Positions 18,079 through 27,856 of a DNA stretch of 64,000 nt are shown one piece after another. Position 1 is the first letter of the stretch. The number at the start of each line of letters is the position of its first letter. Below the pieces are notes generated by a model, which made no database searches, was not told where the DNA came from, and was given only the letters and a program-made list of their open reading frames with translations. This DNA is from Paenibacillus thiaminolyticus (GTDB lineage Bacteria; Bacillota; Bacilli; Paenibacillales; Paenibacillaceae), in contig NZ_CP041405.1 in assembly GCF_007066085.1 (NCBI RefSeq), positions 1,116,001 through 1,180,000 of the forward strand. Direction: 5' to 3'. Position numbers and translations under genes: made by a program.

Positions 18079-19950
18079 CTAGGGCATCGTCACCGGCAGC
18101 TTGCCTGCGGGCGGTTCGGCAGAGAATAGCGCCTGAACCCCGGCGCGGAGATTGCTGGCCGTCGTCCCGTAGACAGCGATGCCGAGCGGGATATCCGGCA
18201 GTTCAGCGATATCGTAAGGCGTCCCGACCGACAGCGCCGCAGCCGTAATGCCCTGCTCCGCGGCAGCCTGGAACCAGCTTCTCGCCGTCTCCGCGCTGGT
18301 GCGGTTATGATGCAGGTCTTGCGTAACCCAGACCGCGATCGTCCCGGTCGGCCATTGCCGGGTCGATGAGGCTTCCATTGGCGTCCGCGCTTCGACCTGG
18401 ATGCTCCCCCCGGCCGCAGAGGAAGCGGCCGCTTCGATCTCGCGCTGTACGCGCTCCAGCACCGTCCGCTGATCCCCGATGAGGATGACACGGCGGCCGT
18501 CCCCGCGAAGCAGCGGCAAATTCGTCTTCACTCCGCTCCCCCATGCGGTCGCGGCTTCGGACGCGATGCAGTCGGCCGTCTGCTCCGCCGAGCCTGATTG
18601 GAAATATGCTTCGGCTCCCCGGATTGCATCCTCCAGCGGGACGGGCGGGGAGGCCGTGTCCGGCAGCAGGCCGTACTTCCGCTTCATCCGCAATATTCTG
18701 CGGACGCTGTCGTCAATCCGGGCGGCCTCAAGCTCGCCGGCATCCACTGCCCTGCGGATCGCGCTCGCCGCCGCGGCCGGCTCCGGCGGCATCAGGAGCA
18801 TGTCCGCTCCCGCCTTCACCGCCATGACCGCCGCTTCCTCGCTTCCAAAGTGATCGGCGATAGCCTTCATATTGAGCGCATCCGTCACGATAACCCCCTG
18901 GAAGCCAAGCTGTTCGCGCAGCACGCCGGTCAGCAGCTCGGGCGACAAGGTCGCGGGCAGCGTAACCGGCTTCCCGTCCAGCTTCGAGACGGCTGTCGCC
19001 GGCTCCAGCTGCGGCACTTGAATATGTGCGCTCATAATCGCATCGACGCCTTCCGCGATCGCGGCCCGGAATGGCACCCATTCGACGGATTCGAAGCGTG
19101 AGAGGCCGTAATCAAGCTTCGGAAGCCCGATATGCGAATCGGTTGCCGTGTCGCCATGCCCGGGGAAATGCTTCGCCACCGCAGGCAGCCCGGCGGCATG
19201 CATACCGCCGATGAATGCCTTGACGAAATCCGCAACCTGCGCCGGATCCGATCCGTATGAGCGGAGGCCGATGACCGGATTGTCCGGATTGCTGTTGATG
19301 TCGGCGACCGGGGCGAAGTCGAGATTAAGCTCCAGCTTGGCGAGCATCTGGCCGAGCACTTCCCCTGTCTTGGCGGCCGCTTCCGGGCGCCCCGTCGCGC
19401 CGATCGCCATATTGCCGTTCATCGCCGAGGCGAAGGGCAGCCGCGTGACGATGCCGCCCTCCTGATCGGTGCTGATCCATAACGGAATGGCAGCCGTCTG
19501 CTGCAATTGGCGATTCAGCGTCAAGACCGTGCGGATATCGGGAATATCGCCGCGGAACAGGACGACCCCGCCAGGATGGAGCTGCTGCATCGCTTCCACC
19601 AGTTGGACGCCGCCGGCTTCTTGGGCGACCGCCTCCACATCGACCATTAGCATTTGACTAATCCGCTCATCGAGCGACATGCCAGACAGCGTCCGTTCAA
19701 TGAACTCCCTTTCCTTCTTCTGTTCGGCGATTGTTCTTTCGTCCCCGCTTGGCTTACCGCCCGGTAACGGCGGGGCATTGCCCGCACCGTTACCGGGCCC
19801 GCCCCCAAATCCTGCCTCAGGCTGAAGCGCGAACCAGACACCGAGGCCAACGGCCGCAGCAAGCAGCACCGAGGCCAGAATAATGAGCTTCCGCTGGAAT
19901 CCGCCTCGCCGTGTCCGGCCGTGCCGGTTCGAACGCGAAGGCGTGCTCAT
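18079..19950 (-). CDS. Glycoside hydrolase family 3, NagZ-like beta-N-acetylhexosaminidase
   Basis: About 623 aa. An N-terminal membrane anchor or signal segment (KLIILASVLLAAAVGLGVWFA after a basic RTRRGGF) is followed by a Gly/Pro linker and the GH3 catalytic barrel. The NagZ acid/base motif KHFPGHGDTATDSHIG is intact, and the nucleophile region VIVTDALNMKAIADHFG is present. The C-terminal about 180 residues resemble the GH3 second domain seen in B. subtilis NagZ (YbbD). It would remove GlcNAc from muropeptides in wall recycling. The ATG (19950) overlaps the stop of the MtnU-like gene by 4 bases (ATGA), so translation is coupled. Confidence 0.92.
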   Translation of the reverse strand: MSTPSRSNRHGRTRRGGFQRKLIILASVLLAAAVGLGVWFALQPEAGFGGGPGNGAGNAPPLPGGKPSGDERTIAEQKKEREFIERTLSGMSLDERISQMLMVDVEAVAQEAGGVQLVEAMQQLHPGGVVLFRGDIPDIRTVLTLNRQLQQTAAIPLWISTDQEGGIVTRLPFASAMNGNMAIGATGRPEAAAKTGEVLGQMLAKLELNLDFAPVADINSNPDNPVIGLRSYGSDPAQVADFVKAFIGGMHAAGLPAVAKHFPGHGDTATDSHIGLPKLDYGLSRFESVEWVPFRAAIAEGVDAIMSAHIQVPQLEPATAVSKLDGKPVTLPATLSPELLTGVLREQLGFQGVIVTDALNMKAIADHFGSEEAAVMAVKAGADMLLMPPEPAAAASAIRRAVDAGELEAARIDDSVRRILRMKRKYGLLPDTASPPVPLEDAIRGAEAYFQSGSAEQTADCIASEAATAWGSGVKTNLPLLRGDGRRVILIGDQRTVLERVQREIEAAASSAAGGSIQVEARTPMEASSTRQWPTGTIAVWVTQDLHHNRTSAETARSWFQAAAEQGITAAALSVGTPYDIAELPDIPLGIAVYGTTASNLRAGVQALFSAEPPAGKLPVTMP

Positions 19951-20801
19951 TCCCTCTCCTTGGCCGCAATGACCTGCCCGCTTCCGCGGTACAACGCTTC
20001 CCGCCGATCCGCGAAGACCGGAATGCGGCTGCGGACCTCCTCTACGGATGACAGCGGGATATCTGCGTAAATATCCGTCTCTTCTTCTTCCGCCCCTGCG
20101 ATGGGTTCTCCCCAAGGATCAAGCACGACCGAATGACCGAAGAAGGCGGACGCCGTTCCGTCCGCACCTATGCTTGTTCCGACCCGGTTGCAGGCGGCGA
20201 CGAACATCTGATTCTCAATCGACCGGGCCGTCAGCAGCATGCGCCAGTGGTATAGGCGCGGATGCGGCCATTGGGCCGGCACGAACAGCACCTCCGCGCC
20301 GTCGAGGGCCAGCGTGCGGGCCAACTCCGGGAAGCGCAAATCGTAGCAAATGATGGCACCGCACGCCACACCATCCAGTTCAAAGCGTCCCAGCATGTCT
20401 CCCGCAGTCAAATACGAATGCTCATCCATCAACCGGAACAGATGAATTTTATCGTATTGAGCTGCAATCCGTCCCTGGCGATCCGTTACATACAGGCGGT
20501 TATAGAAGCGGCTTCCCTCACGTACCGATACCGATCCTCCTACAATATTCACTCCATACCGGGCGGAAAGCTCCGACAGCAGCTCCCGCGCCGCTTCCCC
20601 TCCGGGATCTGCCAATTGATCGAGCTTTTCCAACGCATAGCCCGTATTCCACATCTCCGGCAGCACGATGACATCAGGCCGGCCTTCCGGACTGTCCATC
20701 ACTTGCTCGATGCGGCGCTGTACACGGTCGACGTTGCGATCCGGCTCTCCGATGCTGACATCCATTTGAATCAGGCATATTCTCCATGCTTCCGGCTTCA
20801 T
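19947..20801 (-). CDS. mtnU: Carbon-nitrogen hydrolase (omega-amidase type, MtnU-like)
   Basis: About 284 aa nitrilase-superfamily amidase. The catalytic triad is visible: Glu in VIVLPEMWNTGY, Lys in YDKIHLF, Cys in GAIICYDLRFPEL. B. subtilis MtnU (YkrU), encoded in the methionine-salvage cluster, is thought to hydrolyse the 2-oxo acid amide left after MtnE transamination with glutamine. Here it is divergent from mtnE, with one small gene between, which supports that role. Start: ATG 20801 (MKPEAW) with GGAG upstream; ATG 20852 is an alternative with AAAAGG upstream. Confidence 0.85.
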   Translation of the reverse strand: MKPEAWRICLIQMDVSIGEPDRNVDRVQRRIEQVMDSPEGRPDVIVLPEMWNTGYALEKLDQLADPGGEAARELLSELSARYGVNIVGGSVSVREGSRFYNRLYVTDRQGRIAAQYDKIHLFRLMDEHSYLTAGDMLGRFELDGVACGAIICYDLRFPELARTLALDGAEVLFVPAQWPHPRLYHWRMLLTARSIENQMFVAACNRVGTSIGADGTASAFFGHSVVLDPWGEPIAGAEEEETDIYADIPLSSVEEVRSRIPVFADRREALYRGSGQVIAAKERE

Positions 20802-20969
20802 TCGATTGCCACGCTCCTTCGTTCGGTCCAGTTTTTCCACACTTTCCTTCATGATACCTTTTCATGGAATGGAGTCAAGCCGGACACACTAAAGAAGGTC
20901 TATAGGTTCGTGCTCAACAACGACTCTCTGAACCTCTATTACGGCACCGAGATGAAAGGAGTTTTCCTT

Positions 20970-21470
20970 ATGATAAGTCAAGCAATTCGAGCTGCTGCTG
21001 CCGCGCTGCTGATCGGAATCTTCGCTTGGACCGCCGCCGCCGGCGCCTTCCCTGCGGAATTCGAGCCCGGGAACACCGCCCCGTCGGCGAAGGTTCCTCC
21101 CGTTCAGCTGTTCGACATGCAGCAGGAACGCATTATTAAGACGATTCCGAACCAGGAAGAACATCAGGCTGCCGCCCGGGAATGGCTTCAATCCGTTACC
21201 GGCCTCGCTCCCCAGATGACGCTCGACAGCCGCTGCGGCTATATCGTCCGCATCCCGCTGGAAGCGCCCGTAGAGATCAAGCTCCCGCCGGGGCCATTGA
21301 AGACGAAAGATGTTTTCTTAATCTACTGTCCGGACAAAGATCCGTTGCTCCTGGTCTTCTCCGAGCAGCGCAAGCCGTTCCTTCTGCGTATTTCGTCGAA
21401 CGTGAAGCCGTTCATGCAGAAGTTGCTCGCTCCGGCCTCCCCGAAGCAAGTGACGCCTTCCAGCAGCTGA
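20970..21470 (+). CDS. Hypothetical exported protein, 166 aa
   Basis: The N terminus is a signal peptide or anchor (RAAAAALLIGIFAWTAAAGA). The rest is a soluble Pro-rich domain with no recognised family (REWLQSVTGLAPQMTLDSRC, LPPGPLKTKDVFLIYCPDKD); a short Ser-rich tail ends it. AAAGGAG lies 8 bases before ATG 20970. It sits alone between mtnU and mtnE, transcribed towards mtnE. An imperfect hairpin (GCAGC...GCTGC then TTCCTTTT, about 21463-21496) follows it. Function unknown. Confidence 0.7.
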   Translation: MISQAIRAAAAALLIGIFAWTAAAGAFPAEFEPGNTAPSAKVPPVQLFDMQQERIIKTIPNQEEHQAAAREWLQSVTGLAPQMTLDSRCGYIVRIPLEAPVEIKLPPGPLKTKDVFLIYCPDKDPLLLVFSEQRKPFLLRISSNVKPFMQKLLAPASPKQVTPSSS

Positions 21471-21591
21471 CCCTCGGGACGGCTGCTTCCTTTTCATCGT
21501 ATTAAAAAGAGGTATATACACTTCCGGAAAAACATGTTAAATTATCGTTAATCTTCGCGCTTGGCGATATATGTGTCTGGAGTGATTGACG

Positions 21592-22782
21592 ATGAAGCCT
21601 ACTATACCCCAAATCGTGCCGGCAGATCGGATGAACGGTCTGCCGAAGCAGTTCTTCGCCACTCTGGTTGCGCGCGCCCAAGCAAGGGTCGCAGCCGGTC
21701 ATGATGTTATCAATCTCGGACAAGGCAATCCCGATCTGCCGACTTCTCCGCATATCGTCGCCGCCCTGCAGGAAGCGGCTGCCAATCCGTTATATCACCG
21801 CTATCCCCCGTTCCAAGGCTACCGCTTCCTCAAGGAGGCCGTCGCGGAACGGTACATGACCGATTACAGCGTCGAGCTGGATGCGGATACCGAGGTTGCC
21901 GTTCTCTTCGGCGGCAAGACCGGGCTCGTAGAGATCAACCAGATATTACTGAACCCGGGCGACGTTTGTCTTGTTCCGGATCCCGGATATCCCGATTACT
22001 GGTCCGGCGTCGCGTTGGCCGGAGCGGAGATGGTCATGATGCCGCTGCTTGAGGCGAACGGATATTTGCCGGATTATGAGCGGATTGACACCGCATGTCT
22101 GGAACGGGCGAAGCTGATGTTCCTCAATTACCCGAACAATCCGACATCTGCAATCGCGGATCGTCGGTTCTACGAAGAGACGATTCGCTTCGCTGAACGG
22201 AACGGTATTGTCGTGGCAAGTGATTTCGCCTATGGCGCGATCGGCTTCGACGGCCACCGTCCGATCAGCTTCCTGGAACTCCCGGGAGCGAAGGAGGTCG
22301 GCGTCGAGTTCTATACGATGTCCAAAACCTACAATATGGCCGGCTGGCGCGTCGCCTTCGCCGTGGGCAACGCCGAGATCATCCGGCTCATCAATCTGAT
22401 GCAGGACCATATGTACGTCAGCCTGTTCGGCGCGGTGCAGGCCGCAGCGGCGGCCGCGCTCACCGGACCGCAGGACTGCGTCCGCGAGCTGTGTGGGGCC
22501 TATGAATCACGGCGCAATGCGCTCTACGCGGCGCTGCATCGCATTGGCTGGAACGCGCCGCCGCCGGCCGGCTCCTTTTTCTGCTGGCTCCCTGTGCCTG
22601 CCGGATTCTCGTCGGCGTCCTTCGCCGATCTGCTGCTGGAGCAGGCGAATGTGGTGACCGCTCCGGGCATCGGATTCGGCGGGCACGGCGAAGGATATGT
22701 CCGGCTGGGCCTGCTCGCGCCGGAGGAGCGGCTGATCGAGGCGGCGGAACGCATCGGAGCGCTCGGTCTGTTCGGCGGCTGA
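21592..22782 (+). CDS. mtnE: PLP-dependent aminotransferase, methionine-salvage type
   Basis: About 396 aa class I/II aminotransferase. The PLP lysine is in YTMSKTYNMAGWR, the cofactor ring-binding Asp in VASDFAYG and the Asn in FLNYPNNPTSA. In B. subtilis MtnE transaminates 2-oxo-4-methylthiobutyrate to methionine, the last salvage step. The symbol rests on this context: MtnU-like gene upstream and mtnWXB downstream of an inserted proBAC. By sequence alone a general aminotransferase is possible. GGAG lies 9 bases before ATG 21592. No S-box riboswitch is visible in the about 120 bp upstream. Confidence 0.87.
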   Translation: MKPTIPQIVPADRMNGLPKQFFATLVARAQARVAAGHDVINLGQGNPDLPTSPHIVAALQEAAANPLYHRYPPFQGYRFLKEAVAERYMTDYSVELDADTEVAVLFGGKTGLVEINQILLNPGDVCLVPDPGYPDYWSGVALAGAEMVMMPLLEANGYLPDYERIDTACLERAKLMFLNYPNNPTSAIADRRFYEETIRFAERNGIVVASDFAYGAIGFDGHRPISFLELPGAKEVGVEFYTMSKTYNMAGWRVAFAVGNAEIIRLINLMQDHMYVSLFGAVQAAAAAALTGPQDCVRELCGAYESRRNALYAALHRIGWNAPPPAGSFFCWLPVPAGFSSASFADLLLEQANVVTAPGIGFGGHGEGYVRLGLLAPEERLIEAAERIGALGLFGG

Positions 22783-22826
22783 TACGGCATCCGATCTGCT
22801 GTGAATGGACAACGTTCCGCCCAGCG

Positions 22827-22881
22827 TTGACAATCCGTAGCTAGCGGCCGCTTTACACGTCTCAGAACCGCATGGTATTCT
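22827..22881 (+). promoter_or_regulatory. Candidate promoter(s) upstream of the proB T-box
   Basis: A perfect -35 TTGACA (22827-22832) precedes TTTACA; alternatively TTTACA (22852-22857) with TATTCT (22876-22881), spacer 18 bp. Either would start transcription just upstream of the T-box leader. Confidence 0.45.
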
Positions 22882-22924
22882 AAGGGTAACCGCGCCGCCG
22901 CAATGGAACGGCAGGCGCCGGATA

Positions 22925-23236
22925 CATGGAACGCGATGACAGGACCAGTACGTAACCAAGTCATGCCCAGAGAGCGGATGCCCCGGCTGCAAGCACCGCC
23001 GTTGACCGTTACCGAACCTATCCTTGAGCGGTCGGCGTAAGCGATGAATCGTGAAGCTGAACGGCAGCCCCGTTATCGGCAGGAAGCAGGAAGCGGAGCA
23101 ATCCCGCGCAAGGCCGTTGATCATGAGCAGCATCATGCTGCGATGGCCGGCAGACGCGAGGATGATGTCCGTCTTCAACAAAGGTGGTACCGCGGAAGTT
23201 CAACTTTCGTCCTTTATAGGACGAAAGTTTTTTTAT
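22925..23236 (+). promoter_or_regulatory. T-box riboswitch (proline) in front of proB
   Basis: A leader of about 300 nt with T-box landmarks in order: AGTA (S-turn) in CCAGTACG, the CAGAGAGCGG element, the GGCTGCAAGC apical element, the antiterminator core AAGGTGGTACCGCG (23181-23194), and a terminator hairpin AACTTTCGTCC / GGACGAAAGTT followed by a T-run (23202-23236). A CCT codon in the context GAACCTA (23017-23019) is the best specifier candidate and codes for proline, matching the genes downstream. Uncharged tRNA-Pro would switch on proBAC and, by read-through, the coupled mtnWXB genes. Stem I pairing was judged by eye only. Confidence 0.9.
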
Positions 23237-23287
23237 ATTCCGCAACAGGTATAGAAGCACGCAGTATAACGGCAGGAAGTGATTGAA

Positions 23288-24388
23288 TTGCAACGCATCG
23301 TAATGAAAATCGGCAGCAGTTCCCTTACGTCGGACAATGGCGGCCTTGATCGCGCTCGGGTCTCCTTCTATGTCCGGGAAATGATCTCCCTGCGCCAACG
23401 CGAGGCCCAGGTTGTGCTGGTCACCTCCGGAGCGGTAGCGGCCGGGTTCCGGCATATCGGATACCGGGAACGGCCCAAGCAGCTGCACGAGAAGCAAGCG
23501 GCCGCCGCGGTCGGGCAGGCTCTGCTGATGCAGGCGTACCAGGAGGAGCTGCAGCTGCATGGAGTCCCTGCGGCCCAGATTCTGCTCACCCGCTCCGACT
23601 TCGCGAACCGCCGCCGGGGCCATAATGCGTATATGACGCTGCAGGAGCTATTGGCCAGAGAGGTCGTCCCGATTATTAATGAGAATGATACCGTCTCGGT
23701 CGAGGAGCTGAAATTCGGCGATAACGATACGCTCTCTGCGCTCGTCGCCAATCTGGTTCACGCGGACCGGCTCATTATCGTCACCGATACGGACGGCTTA
23801 TATACGGCCGATCCGCGGACAAATCCCGAGGCGACCCGCTTCGAGCGCGTCGATCAGATTGACGAGGATCTGTATGCGTATGCCGGTGGAGCAGGCTCCT
23901 CTGTAGGCACGGGCGGGATGCGGTCGAAGCTGGACGCGGCACGTATCTCTATGCGCGGGGGGGTCCCCGCATTTGTCGGCAAGGTCAATGAACCGGGCGA
24001 TCTTCTGCACGCGGTGGATGGCGACGGGAAGGGGACCTATTTCGACACCCATTTTCATGCGCTGCCGATGAAGAAACAGTGGCTCGGATTCCATTCGACG
24101 GCGCATGGCCGCATCAGTGTCGATGCCGGGGCGGAGGAGGCGCTGCTGGCCAAAGGCTCCAGCCTGCTGCCCGCCGGCGTCCGATCGATCGAAGGCGAAT
24201 TCCATTCCGGCGATGTGGTCGAAGTCATCGGTCCAGATGAGCGGCTTATCGGCAGAGGCATCGTCAATTACGATTCGGATCAGCTGCGCACGGCGGCCGG
24301 CTGGTCGAGCGACGAAGTGATGAAGCGGATGGAAGTGAACCGGATCGAAGTCATTCACCGGGATGAATGGGTTACCCTGCGTTCCTAA
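23288..24388 (+). CDS. proB: Glutamate 5-kinase
   Basis: About 366 aa. It makes gamma-glutamyl phosphate, the first step of proline synthesis. Amino-acid-kinase domain (about 1-255: IVMKIGSSSLTS, NENDTVSVEELKFGDNDTLS, TDTDGLYTADP) plus a C-terminal PUA domain (about 275-355: GRISVDAGAEEALLAKGSSL). A TTG start at 23288 is favoured because AGGAAG lies 8 bases upstream; the GTG at 23279 abuts that ribosome site. The full-length PUA-bearing form is the feedback-regulated type. First gene of proBAC-mtnWXB behind a T-box. Confidence 0.96.
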   Translation: MQRIVMKIGSSSLTSDNGGLDRARVSFYVREMISLRQREAQVVLVTSGAVAAGFRHIGYRERPKQLHEKQAAAAVGQALLMQAYQEELQLHGVPAAQILLTRSDFANRRRGHNAYMTLQELLAREVVPIINENDTVSVEELKFGDNDTLSALVANLVHADRLIIVTDTDGLYTADPRTNPEATRFERVDQIDEDLYAYAGGAGSSVGTGGMRSKLDAARISMRGGVPAFVGKVNEPGDLLHAVDGDGKGTYFDTHFHALPMKKQWLGFHSTAHGRISVDAGAEEALLAKGSSLLPAGVRSIEGEFHSGDVVEVIGPDERLIGRGIVNYDSDQLRTAAGWSSDEVMKRMEVNRIEVIHRDEWVTLRS

Positions 24389-24430
24389 TGTTTCGGCAAA
24401 AATAGATTTTTATATGGAGGAGGAACTACG

Positions 24431-25678
24431 ATGAGTGAAGTGCGTAACAAAGCCGGGCTCGCGAAGCAAGCGGCCCAGATTATGAACCGGTTGACCACGA
24501 AAGAGAAAAATGCGGCGCTGCACCAAATGGCGGATAAACTGCTGGAGCAAGAACGCTCCATTATCGAAGCTAATACGAAGGACTTGGAGAACGGCCGGCA
24601 GCAAGGCACCTCCCCTTCCCTGCTCGATCGGTTGGCGCTGAACAGCGCCCGCATCGAAGCGATGGCGGAAGGTCTGCGCCAGATCGCCGCTCTGCCCGAT
24701 CCGGTGGGCGACGTGCTGGACACGTTCACCCGTCCGAATGACCTGCGGGTCGAGAAGATCCGGGTCCCGCTCGGCGTCATCGGCATGATCTATGAAGCAC
24801 GGCCGAATGTCACCGTCGATGCGGCCGGCCTCTGCCTGAAGACCGGGAATGCGGTCGTCCTGCGGGGCGGCTCGGCCGCGATGGAATCGAACAAGCGCAT
24901 CGTCGCCGTGCTGCACGAGGCGCTTGCCGGGACGGCGCTCCCGGCGGATGCGCTGCAATTGATTGAAAATCCGGACCGCTCCTCGGTCGATGAGATGCTG
25001 AAGCTGAACGGACTGCTCGACGTCGTCATCCCGCGCGGAGGCGCTTCGCTGATTCGGAATGTCGTGCAAAATGCTACCGTTCCGGTGATCGAGACAGGTG
25101 CCGGGATCTGCCATACGTACATCGATGAATCGGCCCGCCCGGCGATGGCGGAAGCCATTGCCGTCAATGCGAAGGCTCAGCGCCCATCGGTCTGCAACGC
25201 CATGGAGACACTGCTCGTGCATAAGTCGTATGCGGAACAGCATCTGCGGGCGCTGCTGGACCAGATGCGGGCCCAGGATGTCGAGCTCCGCGGCTGCGCG
25301 CAGACGCGTGCGCTTGACCCTTCGGTAGCGCCCGTGGCCGAAGCGGATTATGCGACTGAGTACAACGATTACATCCTCAATGTGCGCATCGTTGATTCGC
25401 TTGATGCCGCCTTGGAGCATATCGCGCGTTACGGCACGATGCATTCGGAGTGCATCGTTACCGAGAATGCGCGGCATGCCGAGCGCTTCCTGCAGGAGGT
25501 TGACGCCGCGGCCGTCTATCACAACGCCTCGACCCGCTTCACGGACGGATTCGAATTCGGCTTCGGCGCCGAGATCGGCATCAGCACCCAGAAGCTGCAT
25601 GCACGCGGACCGATGGGATTGCCGGCTCTAACCTCAAGCAAGTACCGAATCTACGGAACAGGACAGATTCGTTCCTAA
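24431..25678 (+). CDS. proA: Gamma-glutamyl phosphate reductase
   Basis: 415 aa, full length. It reduces gamma-glutamyl phosphate to glutamate semialdehyde with NADPH. Aldehyde-dehydrogenase fold; the catalytic cysteine is in RPSVCNAMETLLVH, and the nucleotide-binding segment is VVLRGGSAAMESNKRIV. GGAGGAGG precedes the ATG. It lies 42 bp after proB; an 82-bp spacer follows before proC. Confidence 0.97.
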   Translation: MSEVRNKAGLAKQAAQIMNRLTTKEKNAALHQMADKLLEQERSIIEANTKDLENGRQQGTSPSLLDRLALNSARIEAMAEGLRQIAALPDPVGDVLDTFTRPNDLRVEKIRVPLGVIGMIYEARPNVTVDAAGLCLKTGNAVVLRGGSAAMESNKRIVAVLHEALAGTALPADALQLIENPDRSSVDEMLKLNGLLDVVIPRGGASLIRNVVQNATVPVIETGAGICHTYIDESARPAMAEAIAVNAKAQRPSVCNAMETLLVHKSYAEQHLRALLDQMRAQDVELRGCAQTRALDPSVAPVAEADYATEYNDYILNVRIVDSLDAALEHIARYGTMHSECIVTENARHAERFLQEVDAAAVYHNASTRFTDGFEFGFGAEIGISTQKLHARGPMGLPALTSSKYRIYGTGQIRS

Positions 25679-25760
25679 CAGGATAGCGTTGCTAACAGAA
25701 CAGATTTGTTCTTAAAGAGAGAAGCTTAGCAAATCGATAGGGATAGGAAGAGAGAGAGGA

Positions 25761-26642
25761 ATGATACTGATGGACAATCGACATACACATATAACCGACT
25801 CGTTCCGCTCGCTTCGCATCGGCATTTACGGGGCCGGTTCCATGGCGGAGGCGATTATTCGCGGCCTGACGGAGAAGCAGCTGATCGCGCCGGACCGGAT
25901 CGCGGTCGTGAACCGGAGCAATACCGAGCGGCTGGAGGAACTGCAGCGGCGTTACGGCGTTGCCGCCGATAATTCTCCGCAGGGCAAATCACGGCTGCTG
26001 CAAGCAGCCGATATCGTCCTCCTCGCCGTCAAGCCGAAAGATGCGGCAGGCGCACTCGCCGAGCTGAAGACCTGCCTTCAGCCGGGTGCGCTCCTGCTCT
26101 CGGTCGTCGCCGGGCTCTCCATCGCTACGATGCAGCGCATTGCAGGTCCGGTTCCCGTCGTGCGCACAATGCCGAATACATCCAGCTCGATCGGCCTCGG
26201 CGCCACCGGCGTCTGCTGGTCGGAAGAGACGTCCGCTGAACAGCAGGAAGCTGCGCTTCATCTGCTGCAGGCCGTAGGCTACGCAACCGTGGTGGCCGAG
26301 CATGATCTGAATATGGTTACCGGCCTATCCGGAAGCGGCCCGGCATATGTATACTATTTAATGGAAGCGATGATCGCGGCGGGCGTCGACGGCGGGCTCT
26401 CCGCGGAGCAAGCCCGCGAGTTGACCGTGCAGACGGTTCGGGGCGCAGCCGAGATGGTGCGGCTAACCGGAGAAGAGCCTGCCGATCTCCGGCGCAAGGT
26501 GACCTCTCCCGGAGGGACGACGGCAGCCGCGATCGAGACGCTGGAGCAGTACCAATTCCAGCAGGCGCTGCGTTCCGCTATCCACCGCGCGGAAGCCCGC
26601 GCGCAAGAGATGGGTGAACAAATTGGGAGGGAGACATATTGA
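25761..26642 (+). CDS. proC: Pyrroline-5-carboxylate reductase
   Basis: 293 aa (290 if ATG 25770 is used; both follow a GAGAGAGAGGA stretch). It reduces P5C to proline. Rossmann motif IGIYGAGSMAEAIIRG, then LLAVKPKDAAGAL, and the C-terminal signature GLSGSGPAYVYYLMEAM with SPGGTTAAAIETLEQ. The stop overlaps the mtnW start by 3 of 4 bases, coupling proline synthesis to methionine salvage. Confidence 0.96.
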   Translation: MILMDNRHTHITDSFRSLRIGIYGAGSMAEAIIRGLTEKQLIAPDRIAVVNRSNTERLEELQRRYGVAADNSPQGKSRLLQAADIVLLAVKPKDAAGALAELKTCLQPGALLLSVVAGLSIATMQRIAGPVPVVRTMPNTSSSIGLGATGVCWSEETSAEQQEAALHLLQAVGYATVVAEHDLNMVTGLSGSGPAYVYYLMEAMIAAGVDGGLSAEQARELTVQTVRGAAEMVRLTGEEPADLRRKVTSPGGTTAAAIETLEQYQFQQALRSAIHRAEARAQEMGEQIGRETY

Positions 26643-27856
26643 AAGCACATTGCACCGCCACGTATCGCATTTATGACGATCGGGCCGACTTCGCCAGCAA
26701 GGCGGAAGGCATCGCCGTCGGTATGACGGTCGGCAGTTGGACCGAGCTGCCGGAAGCGCAAAAAGCGGATATGGCCAAGCATCTGGGACAAGTCCTCTCT
26801 GTCGTGCCTTGCGAATCCGACATCCCGGGCGAGCGGTATGCGGATATTACGATCGCCTATCCCGACGTCAACTACAGCCGGGATCTTCCGGCGCTGCTCG
26901 TGACGATGTTCGGGAAGCTGTCTATGGATGGACGCATCAAGCTGATGGACATCGAATGGTCCGATACGTTCAAGCAAGCGTTCCCCGGACCGAAGTTCGG
27001 CTTGGACGGAGTGCGGAAGCTGGTCGATGTCCATGACCGGCCGCTGCTGATGAGCATTTTCAAATCCGTTATCGGCTATGATCTGCCGGCTCTTGCCGAA
27101 CAATTCCGGCAGCAGGCCTTGGGCGGGGTCAATATCATTAAAGACGACGAAATTCTGTTCGAAAATCCGCTGACGCCAATCGAACGCCGGGTGAAGGCCT
27201 GCATGGAGGCGGCGGATTCCGTCAGCCAGCAGACCGGCCAAAGGCTGCTATATGCGGTCAACCTGACCGGGCCGACGTTCAAGCTGCGGGATCAAGCGCT
27301 GCGCGCGATCGAAGCCGGAGCCAATGCCTTCCTGTTCAATGTGCTGGCCTACGGCTACGATGTGCTGCACGCGCTCAGCTCAGATCCGGATATATCGGTG
27401 CCGATCGCGGCGCATCCGGCGATGGCCGGCAGCATGTATCCGTCGCCGCATCACGGCATTGCGGCCCAATTGCTGCTCGGCAAGCTGATGCGGCTCGCCG
27501 GAGCGGATCTGGTGCTGTTCCCGTCACCATACGGCTCCGTAACGATGCCGGCGGAGGATACCTTCGCCATCCGCGATGCGCTCACCCAGCCGGATATGGC
27601 GCTGCTGCGCAGCTTCCCGGTGCCGTCCGCCGGCATCCATCCAGGCATCGTGCCGCTTATCATTCGCGACTTCGGCACCGATGTCATTGTCAATGCGGGC
27701 GGCGGCATCCATGGGCATCCGCTCGGTACCGCTGCCGGAGGGCGCGCATTCGTGCAAGCTATCGACGCCGTCATGCAGGGCAAGACACTGGAAAGCCGGG
27801 CAGCCGATCAGGAAGAGCTGCGGGCCGCGATTCAAGCATGGGGGGTGAAGCAGTGA
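26639..27856 (+). CDS. mtnW: 2,3-diketo-5-methylthiopentyl-1-phosphate enolase (RuBisCO-like)
   Basis: 405 aa RuBisCO-like protein of the YkrW type, which enolises 2,3-diketo-5-methylthiopentyl-1-phosphate in the methionine salvage pathway. The metal-binding lysine region is GGVNIIKDDEILFENP, equivalent to the carbamylated Lys-Asp-Asp/Glu of RuBisCO, and the phosphate-binding glycines are in NAGGGIHGHPLG. It starts at TTG 26639 inside the proC stop (TTGA), with GGGAGG 8 bases before. Confidence 0.96.
   Translation: MKAHCTATYRIYDDRADFASKAEGIAVGMTVGSWTELPEAQKADMAKHLGQVLSVVPCESDIPGERYADITIAYPDVNYSRDLPALLVTMFGKLSMDGRIKLMDIEWSDTFKQAFPGPKFGLDGVRKLVDVHDRPLLMSIFKSVIGYDLPALAEQFRQQALGGVNIIKDDEILFENPLTPIERRVKACMEAADSVSQQTGQRLLYAVNLTGPTFKLRDQALRAIEAGANAFLFNVLAYGYDVLHALSSDPDISVPIAAHPAMAGSMYPSPHHGIAAQLLLGKLMRLAGADLVLFPSPYGSVTMPAEDTFAIRDALTQPDMALLRSFPVPSAGIHPGIVPLIIRDFGTDVIVNAGGGIHGHPLGTAAGGRAFVQAIDAVMQGKTLESRAADQEELRAAIQAWGVKQ

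Noticed and set aside
20262..20969. In-frame upstream extension of the 166-aa exported protein
   Set aside because: The extension is antisense to the amidase gene; the ribosome site and signal peptide place the start at 20970.
21471..21591. Possible S-box riboswitch in front of mtnE
   Set aside because: Only about 120 bp are available, and none of the S-box core sequences (such as the GGAGGGA / ATGCC elements) is present.
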